The translations under genes were made by a program, and so were the position numbers. A DNA stretch of 64,000 nucleotides from Prostheceraeus crozeri (taxonomy: Eukaryota; Platyhelminthes; Polycladida; Euryleptidae): contig CAJQUW010007017.1 of assembly GCA_907163375.1 (NCBI GenBank), forward strand, positions 248,001-312,000, written 5' to 3'. Below the pieces are notes generated by a model that saw only the letters and a list, made by a program, of their open reading frames with translations, made no database searches and was not told the DNA's origin. Below are positions 56,619 to 64,000 of this stretch, piece after piece. The number at the start of each line of letters is the position of its first letter. Positions within the stretch are counted from its first letter, which is position 1.

Positions 56619-56741
56619 CCTTTATCTAACCCATCCATTGCATGAAAACAACAACTCTTCTCATAGTAACATTTATTGAATAACGGTAACAAGCATGCAT
56701 TATAAATCAATGGTTTGAAAGAGATAAAATAGATACAGCTG

Positions 56742-57230
56742 TTAACTATCATACAGCGAGCAATGATAACCATACAGGACTTTGGCAGTGCTGAGGTAAG
56801 GAGGAAAGAAGCATTGGTTATGAACGTAGCTACTACAACGAACAGACAAAATAGGAACAGACAAATCCTTAAAACGTTTCGTGACTTCATGATAATGTTG
56901 ATTCACTCTACTATCCCAAGGTGGGAGCAAAATATCATCAATGATTAGATTGGGAAATACTTTCCTCTCCTTACCAGGATTATTACAAAAGATGCGTATA
57001 ACATTGAAAGCAGCTAACCATCGTTTAAAGTCAATAAGAAGAGCACTCTCACAAGAAAAGCCATAGTCTTGCAAATATTTCAGATTAAGTCCATGAATGT
57101 GTTTTCTCGCCCATTGATCAACATTGGGATTGCAGTTGGCATGTTGATGATAGACACTGACAATCTGATATGTCCAATTGTTCATAGCAATAGCACTGAG
57201 CTCCTGTACAGGTTCACCCTCACAATCCAT
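56742..57230 (-). CDS. Polinton fossil: possible exonuclease-like protein, right arm
   Basis: Inverse copy of 41,619-42,149, starting MDCEGEPVQELSAIAM. The assignment is as uncertain as in the left arm. Confidence 0.35.
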   Translation of the reverse strand: MDCEGEPVQELSAIAMNNWTYQIVSVYHQHANCNPNVDQWARKHIHGLNLKYLQDYGFSCESALLIDFKRWLAAFNVIRIFCNNPGKERKVFPNLIIDDILLPPWDSRVNQHYHEVTKRFKDLSVPILSVRCSSYVHNQCFFPPYLSTAKVLYGYHCSLYDS

Positions 57231-57282
57231 AAAAATGATGATAGAAGCCTAAAACGGAAATTTACACATCTAAGGAAACGTT

Positions 57283-57423
57283 CTATAACATATTACAAAA
57301 TGAAGAATTACATCGATGCTTTTCACGACAAAATACACAAATGATATGATGGCAACGAAGAAGTAAAATGTATCTAATAAGACCACGTCTACGACACTCA
57401 AAGCACATAAGCGAATTGTCATA
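57283..57423 (-). CDS. Polinton fossil: small RING-like frame, right arm
   Basis: Inverse copy of 41,426-41,566 with the same CFECRRRG and RCHHIICVFC cysteine/histidine pattern. Confidence 0.4.
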   Translation of the reverse strand, partial: YDNSLMCFECRRRGLIRYILLLRCHHIICVFCREKHRCNSSFCNML

Positions 57424-57442
57424 GGGTAGAGTTAGGAAAGGA

Positions 57443-58057
57443 CTAGTAATTCTCCTTCTTTGATTTGCGTTTTGATGCAGCATTCTTCTCCGACTTGCGC
57501 TTCGTACCACTGCTGTTAAGGATTTGATCAATTATGTCGTCCACGTTGGGTGGTTTTGGAATATATAGGATGGATTCCACATGCATGGAGAGAGAGGCTA
57601 TTTTATTATCCTTATGCCGACCATAATATAGCCCATTCACTTTGAAAAGGATATCCCAAGTACCTTCTCCGAGCTCGTCGCATGTGATGGGTGTTGAATG
57701 ATCTCCCTCCTTCTTATAGTAAGTGCACCAATGTGATACCGGTAGGCAAATTCGATTACCATCCCAAATCTTTCTATAGGGAGTATCCTTGTCATCTCTC
57801 GCCTTCCACTCTTGAGCAAGAGGAGTAGGAATGTCCATATTTAATGTCACGTACTCCTCAATAATATCAAGTTGGTGGCGAATGTACGGACTCACGGGGA
57901 TCAGTATGTAGTCCCCATACTGATTGTGCATTATCTTGACATCCGTGGAAGGGAGCATTCCCGTTTGGAGTACTACACCATGATCGTCATAACGCAAGAC
58001 TTGTTTAAATTTACGCTGTAGCGGTGTAGGATTATGTACCTTGGTTGTTTCTTCCAC
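57443..58057 (-). CDS. Polinton fossil: unknown first protein, right arm
   Basis: 204 residues, ending in a lysine-rich tail (GTKRKSEKNAASKRKSKKE) that suggests nuclear location or nucleic-acid binding. Inverse copy of the first left-arm gene. Confidence 0.55.
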   Translation of the reverse strand: MEETTKVHNPTPLQRKFKQVLRYDDHGVVLQTGMLPSTDVKIMHNQYGDYILIPVSPYIRHQLDIIEEYVTLNMDIPTPLAQEWKARDDKDTPYRKIWDGNRICLPVSHWCTYYKKEGDHSTPITCDELGEGTWDILFKVNGLYYGRHKDNKIASLSMHVESILYIPKPPNVDDIIDQILNSSGTKRKSEKNAASKRKSKKENY

Positions 58058-58316
58058 TGGCCTCAGTTGTAGATGATCTGATCGTAGCGAACCTTGTAAC
58101 GTTTGACCACCATTTTGTCCTACTAGTGCAGCAGATGGAGTAGATGCCTGAAAATGGAAAAGATTGTATTAAGTTTACGTTCAAGGGAGGGAGTAAAGTA
58201 GCGACTTACCATTTTAGTTGGATAATAGAACAGGGAACTAGAGAGAGAGAGAGAAAATGTGCGTCCGTCACTCGTGTGATTCAACGATGGAATGATTCTC
58301 ACTGTGGAAGGCTCGC

Positions 58317-58326
58317 TATTTATATA
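58317..58326 (-). promoter_or_regulatory. TATA box of the right arm
   Basis: TATTTATATA on the plus strand, i.e. TATATAAATA on the minus strand, the mirror of 40,519-40,529. It is upstream of all minus-strand genes of the arm. Confidence 0.55.
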
Positions 58327-58482
58327 GAAATGCTTGATTCTCATTGGATGATGATCCTCATTGGACAATAACATCAAGCTGATTCCAAATCTGAAATCCG
58401 TTTACCAATCCGAGCCTTCATTTGCCCGCTGGACCTGTTTCTTGGGAAATTCTAACTCTGTCGTTTTTCGTCAATCCCCCAA

Positions 58483-59039
58483 AATCTTAAATGGCGTCTC
58501 ACATCTAAACGAAGACAGATATGAACAAGCCGTTTCTTTCACTGAATTTTTCTTACTCTTAGCTTTCAAACGAGCTATTGCACGACAAAATCCGTCCACT
58601 AGAAGCCAAGATCGAAGCGAGCTGTCCAGAGGGGGGGGTCAGTGAAATTTGATGAAAAATGTTTTGGTGACGGTCCCAGGTCGAAATTCCACACTTTGGA
58701 AAATTTTCAAAATTTTACCCATACAAAGCCACTCTGACACTTAGGATTTTTTCAGGTGAGCTACGACAGTCCACCCTCCCAACCTGGCCGGCACACCACG
58801 CCAACCTAGACACCACATCACCGCGCGCTATACGACGGTCGGCCAGAGGGGGGGGACGTCAGCGAACCTGACGGACGCACGTGACCGGCACACCACGACA
58901 CTCTGTCGTTCCAGAGGGGGGGACGTCAGACTCAAAGCACCACGGCGGCCGACCACGACACTCTGCCGTTCCAGAGGGGGGGGACGTCAGCGACGGCGGC
59001 CATCTTGCGCGGTCCAGAAGTGGAGTTTTACTTACTACT
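58483..59039. repeat. Polinton right terminus
   Basis: One 295-bp unit (to about 58,768), then the GC-rich block with C/G runs and CACGACACTCTG words, then the AT-rich tip ending CTTACTACT at 59,039. CGAGTT follows at 59,040-59,045. Confidence 0.85.
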
Positions 59040-59045
59040 CGAGTT

Positions 59046-61960
59046 GAAAGCTGCATAAGAAGCATCTACAGGGAAATTTTGAAAGTTTGCATTTTGAACT
59101 CATACCCACTTTAGTCATGTGCATAATCCAATTAAGTCAAACAAAAATACTACAAATTCAGGACTGCATGTAAATATGTACACTGTCGGTCTAAGCTTTA
59201 AAACAGATTGAATTTTTCGGATGAATCAGTCTTATTATGATTGGCTAACTATTGAATATAAGAAGTAAGATTGATAGGCCTACTAGATTAGAAATACAAC
59301 CGAAAATCATGAAGTTATTTGGATTCATCCACAAAAATCACCCAGATCCAACAATTGTTTTTGCCATAGTAACCATTCCAACATAATCAACTATAATGGT
59401 ACAATCTTGATTTATGAGATTCATTTGAAAGCCTAATGCTTCAGCTGCACAATATGTAATAAAGCCATTCAGTGCATCCAATCACTATATATCATTGAAA
59501 ACACTTCTAGCCATAGAGTAAGTGTGTATATACTCACTCTATGCTTCTAGCTAGGCATGAAGTATAACACCACCGAACCGCTGACTTCCACAACTTTCCC
59601 AAATTAAAGAATTAGTTTTTAGTGTTATTAGTATTGCATTATTTTCCCCCTCATTCATTTAGTCTTTTACCGAAGGCATCAATATATAGTTTAATTAAAA
59701 ATGTATTAATGTATGGTTAATATGCATCAATTATATAAGGAATAAAAAAACTTGGAAATATAGTTAAATTATGATGGATGAAGAACATTCTTGCTACCCT
59801 AATGTAAACAATAGCAAGTTAACTCAAAGATAATTTTGTGAAATGACATGGCAAAGGAAAAGTGAACAAAATCAAAGGGTTTACCGAGTTATGAGAGCAA
59901 ACTACAGCTACAAAATAACAGTGCTTTCCATTAAGGCCCATAATCAGACGCAGAAGTGATCATTTTCTCTTATCATGCATACCAATCTTGTCACTGATGC
60001 TAATCACGGACGAGATGAGTTGAATGTAATTTAGGTTAATTTTGGTAAATCAGATCGAAATTGCGCATTTGAACGTTTATATTAAATGCACAATTAGGTT
60101 GCAGGCTAAAAGTCTACACAATCCAGATCATAAAAGTTCAGATCACGTCGAAAAGTCACGCTCAAAGTACAACACAATCAATCATAAATCCTGATCATTG
60201 AGTAGGTATATTAAGTAGAGCAGCACGTCAGTATTGATTATATCCCCAATGTGTATGCAGTTTCGATTTTATTAAATAAACTCGATTTGAGACCCACTAC
60301 CACATATGAGATATGCCAATTGTTACACTTTTGGAGAAATTCACACGGATTTGACTGATCATGAAGAGTAATATTTTACAGATCTTCCGTGTCATGACAA
60401 CATTGGAAAGATAGAGTGTATTGAATTAGCATTTTCTTAAGCGTGATCATATCACAAACTAGTGTACCTTCCACTGAAACAGCAAAACATCATAATCAAA
60501 GACAATAAATTAACTTTAAAAGATTTAGCAGGGTTCGGAATGTTATTCAGATTCAAGAATTGAAACATAAATTTAGTGAATCAGAAAAATATGCCGAGGA
60601 AAATTAAATTCTAAAAATTCCGGTCAAGAAGCACAAAAAGATCTCAACTTTTATATGAAGATTTGCATTATAATGCACATAGTTAATGAAATTTCCTTGA
60701 TAATCAACTAAATATCCGTTGAATTAAGACACCTGTTACTAACTTTCCATTCATTTTGATATCCAATATGTTTTATACTACTTACTTAAGTATATAGAGG
60801 TACTAAATCGCTAGGAATAATTTGAAAAAAATAAGCTTCTGAAAAATTTTTGGACCGCTGGAATTTCACTGTATGCTGACATTTTTTGTGTCGACACTCT
60901 ACATGTATACCTAATATAAACTTACTCCATGTTCCTGATTTATGTTATTGATACATGACATTCCAAAATGTAGTTTGAGACCACGCATCTTTGAATGGGT
61001 GAAGGGCCGTATAATTTTTATCGGACACTCTAGCATGGATTTCTATGTACTATAGTCGGGCTGAGATCTACCGATATCTACAATAAGCCGATTCTTGAAC
61101 CAATTGATCGAAATTTAGAAAAATTTAAAAGTATAGTACCTGCAGTAACCTGTCTTCGAAAAGTGCACAGTGAGAATCTCCGAGTTACCGAATTCGTCGC
61201 AAAACATTGGCAACAAAAGTGGTGAGAGCAAGAGAACGATGGGAATTTGTGACACTCTCCCCCCCACATTTCCTGTAGCAAGAAGTAAATCCGTCACTGC
61301 CATAATTTCCACTTTAACACTCAAATGCGAATTAAAACTTGTAATGAATCACTAGATGTTGTAACTTGCGATTGGCAGAGGAAAACAACGATGGTTTATT
61401 CAGTGATAGCATATACCCCCTGTATTTCAAGGTAATGTGCAAACAGAGACTAAACAGAAGCGGGCCTACCGCAAACGCATTGCAGTCGATTCAAGAATCG
61501 CGAGAATGTTGGCCTTGGCAGAAAAAAATGACAGTATGGCTGTTCAAATAAACCCACAACATAATGCGGAATGTGCAAAAAAGTTGCTGTGGAATGGAAA
61601 AAAAGAGGCAGTTGCTACATGTTTCATTGCTACTGAAGTGAAGTAGTTTATATTTTCCATTTTTAGCCAATTCTTTACAAGTCGATTGGATGTCCAGAAT
61701 AAACTTTTCATGTAAACTACCTAATTTCTCTGGTAGCCGACTTTGATGGAATCTTTCAAATCATCAAACTATCGTTGTTTTTTCAATTTCTTGTAATCAC
61801 ATCATCATACATGACATTTTACATGTCACAGTATGCAACACAGGCTTAGATGTGATATCATGACAAAGGACGTTATGGGTAATGACTAAAATAATAACTG
61901 ATGTAATAATATAAGTGAATGTCTATAACTGAATGGATGAAAATAGTTTCATTAACTACT
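59046..61960. other. 2.9 kb without recognised content
   Basis: AT-rich sequence with chance frames only (69 codons at most, e.g. 61,437-61,646, basic, no family seen). No RNA gene or repeat boundary seen. Confidence 0.45.
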
Positions 61961-61968
61961 TAAGATAT

Positions 61969-62033
61969 GCCGGTCAATTTTGACCGCTTTGGTCCTTCTA
62001 GGTAGTGAAATTTCTTGGTCCTTCTAGTGTTAA
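61969..62033 (-). repeat. Possible solo piggyBac-like end
   Basis: GGTCCTTCTAGTG followed by TTAA (62,030-62,033), preceded by a second GGTCCTTCTAG and by the palindrome GCCGGTCAATTTTGACCGC. A TTAA target next to CACTAGAAGG and a GGTCAAAATTGACC palindrome is a layout known in some piggyBac families. I find no partner end upstream, so this is at best a fragment. Confidence 0.35.
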
Positions 62034-62960
62034 TAAATGCCGAATTAATTATTTGTTAATATGTCGACATTTGTCCTCTGTGCCAACAAATGTCCTGACA
62101 AACGCGATCAAAGGATACAGAGACCTGTCTTTATTAACGGGACTCAAATAAAATCATCATTAACGAAGTGCGTAGAATCCGCAAGAAGACAAAGATATCG
62201 AGAAATTGAAGTCAAATCACGAAAAGGACATACGGAAACATCATGATACTTACAAAAAAGGCAGTAGTAAATCACTTGCGCATCCATACATAAGAGATTC
62301 ATAATTCTTCTGAATCAACACTGCTTTCAAAGCGCGTTCCATATGGGTCACGTTCCACAGCCAGTAGTCGTTACTATGCTCTCACCTGGCGTTGCTGAGT
62401 GCATCGTGCACAGCTGACGAAGGAGACTTGACTTGTTCTTTGATTCCTGATCTCTCAGTTCTCTCCGTCTGCCCAATATTGCGTCGATCACATATTTTAC
62501 ACACCAGCTCGCAAAATACATGCACCGTATAGCACTTCTTTTCTTCTTTGCCTACCTTGCACGATCAACAATCTGGTTTGTATTTTGGCCAGCGGAATTT
62601 GAGTGGTCGCTCTTGAACAAATATCAGTCTCACTTGGTCTTGAGGGCCACATCTTGTTTCGATCATCGAGAAGTGGCAGACTCATGTCTGTAATGAGCTC
62701 TACTTTTCCTCCGAAAATTCATTTATTGTTGCCCTGTCAAACATTATGGTAAGCAGCATTCGCAACCATTCGCAACTAATCTTCCTCGCAATTTCGATTG
62801 TTATGCTGAAGCTTGTGAATATAACGAATTCCTCCTTGTCCTGTGATCTTCCCCGATAAGCAGGCTCGCTTGCGATTTGAGAGAGAGAATATATATATTT
62901 TTCAAAATGAAAATCACAAAATATATCACAAAGTTGAATAGTCACAAAGTTAAGCTGGTA
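62034..62960. other. 0.9 kb without recognised content
   Basis: Mixed sequence with no gene found. It may include 3' untranslated DNA of the LINE that follows on the minus strand (TTTGTGA repeats at about 62,918-62,956 read like a LINE 3' tail). Confidence 0.4.
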
Positions 62961-62966
62961 TACTTG

Positions 62967-64000
62967 TTAGGTCAGAAAGACCATTAAAAACAAGATGATG
63001 AGAACAGTGTAACAATTTTGTCTCTTGCTAGTTCTAGAAAAAGGTACAATTAGTCGATCATTACGCACGTGCGGAACAACAGGAAAAAGAGGATGATCGA
63101 CGTTCTGAGTCTTGTAAAAAAGTGAAAGGTAGGCTTGAAAGCGAACTTTATCTAATGAGCATATACTGTTGGCACAAATACAATCATTTTTATAGATAAT
63201 TCTCCGAGCTCGTTTGAAAATTCTTTCTATCTGCTGTCTCGTTTCAAAACTGTAAACGCCAAACAATTGTGTACAATAGAGCAAAATGCCTTCAATTGTG
63301 GCCTTAAAAACAGACCATAACGCGTCATGACTTAACAATCTACGCAACACTCTAATCACATACATCCTTTTATTACACAAAGAAATAACATTCTGGAAAT
63401 GTGAGTTCCATTTCAAATCCTTATTCCAAGTTACTCGGAGAATCTTTAGCTCGCTCACAATACTAAATGGAAAAGGGAAGACACTAGAGAAATTTTTCTT
63501 CAAAATGCACACAGCCTTTGTTTTACATTGATTTAATTTCAATTTGTTCAAGTCGGCCCACTCTGATATATTATAAAACTCTTCAGACACGGCTCCCAAA
63601 GACTTGACAATATCATTCCTATAAATAGGACAAATTTCGCAAATGTCATCAGCATACATAGTTAAAACAGTAGTCGTGGACATGGGCTTTATATCGCTAC
63701 AGTACAGGACAAAAAGATATGGACCCGAGAGCGAGCCCTGGGGTGCACCACTGGTCACAATACGCTGCTGACTAAGAGAATCAAGCATTTTCACAGATTG
63801 GTACCTGTTTGTTAAATAGGAGCAAAGCCAAGAAATAAAACCACGCGGATAACAGTAATCAATAAGCTTCCGGACAAGAACATTGTGACAAATAGTATCA
63901 AAAGCTTTGGAAAAATCATAGTTTAGCATAATACAGCCTCCTGAGTCAGAGCAGTCCAATATGCTAGTCACGGCATCATGCATCGTAATTAGACAAGAAG
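62967..64000 (-). pseudogene. LINE reverse transcriptase, C-terminal part, runs off the window
   Basis: A non-LTR retrotransposon reverse transcriptase of the CR1/Jockey-type group. In order it shows SCLITMHDAVTSIL, motif A (NYDFSKAFDTICHNVL), motif B (SGAPQGSLSGPYLF), the catalytic YADD in LTMYADDICEI, and the thumb (LKILRVTWNKDLKWNSHF). About 344 residues are open to the stop at 62,967 and the frame continues past 64,000, so the N-terminal endonuclease lies outside. The frame is intact within the window; this could be part of a whole element. It copies its RNA at a nicked target in the nucleus. Confidence 0.85.

Larger units (their letters stand above)
39211..59039. mobile_element. Polinton (Maverick) fossil in inverted-dimer form
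   Basis: Capsid-bearing DNA element of 19,829 bp. The outer ends are AGTAGTAAGTAAAACTCC and its inverse, and CGAGTT flanks both sides (39,205-39,210 and 59,040-59,045). AG starts and 6-bp duplications are Polinton traits. Two arms, 39,211-48,969 and 49,439-59,039, are inverse copies that differ only slightly. Each has integrase, packaging ATPase, protease, major capsid protein and basic proteins; no protein-primed DNA polymerase is seen anywhere. The element is broken, with very roughly five to ten breaks in total, and one later insertion lies in the right arm. Close similarity of the arms suggests a young age or correction between arms. Confidence 0.92.

Noticed and set aside
39211-59039. 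Two independent Polintons inserted tail to tail
   Set aside because: No terminal repeats or target duplication at the centre, and CGAGTT only at the two outer borders.
1-64000. CRISPR arrays, bacterial operons, riboswitches, rRNA
   Set aside because: None seen; content is eukaryotic throughout.

Overview
The window is animal genomic DNA: AT-rich and intron-type, with no bacterial operons, rRNA or tRNA genes, and filled with eukaryotic transposon families. Frequent words such as TAGGCCTA and TACATGTA, together with this transposon mix, suggest a marine invertebrate, perhaps an echinoderm or another deuterostome; that is a guess. I recognise no host protein-coding gene.

Layout. 146-5,604 is a nest: a hAT-like element holds a piggyBac element (247-4,932), which holds a Tc1 element (3,220-4,836), which holds a small inverted-repeat element. 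8,454-16,757 carries two short hAT elements with 8-bp target duplications (8,454-9,286 and 13,350-15,069), a SINE-like piece, two copies of a 1-kb element with CACTG ends, a CTCATGA-rich element and three copies of a fold-back family that starts TAGTCCGG. 18,890-20,370 is a Penelope-like remnant. 21,542-25,141 is a nearly complete Tigger/pogo element. 26,061-38,146 holds further fold-back and CACTG copies, a hAT fragment, a LINE fragment, two long hairpins and a pair of inverted repeats. 62,967-64,000 is the reverse-transcriptase end of a LINE that runs off the window.

The main feature is 39,211-59,039, a Polinton (Maverick) fossil of 19.8 kb with an unusual form. It is two near-identical arms of about 9.6-9.8 kb in inverted order around a lopsided centre of about 470 bp, and the whole unit is flanked by the same 6-bp duplication (CGAGTT). 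Each arm carries integrase, packaging ATPase, adenain-like protease, major capsid protein and small basic proteins, but neither carries the protein-primed DNA polymerase that Polintons normally have. The arms read inward and meet a gene of opposite sense whose product resembles the TATA-binding protein over its full core length. Beside it lie short reading frames that may be PC4-like. The element is broken, with very roughly five to ten breaks over both arms. The close match of the arms suggests it is young, or that the arms have been corrected against each other.

How the parts relate: integrase and terminal repeats explain the insertion and its 6-bp duplication. ATPase, protease and capsid proteins form the usual virion module. 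A TBP-like protein would be a transcription-initiation factor and would fit the strong TATA boxes near both outer ends. Everything else is ordinary transposon traffic, but the nesting and target duplications give a clear relative order of events.
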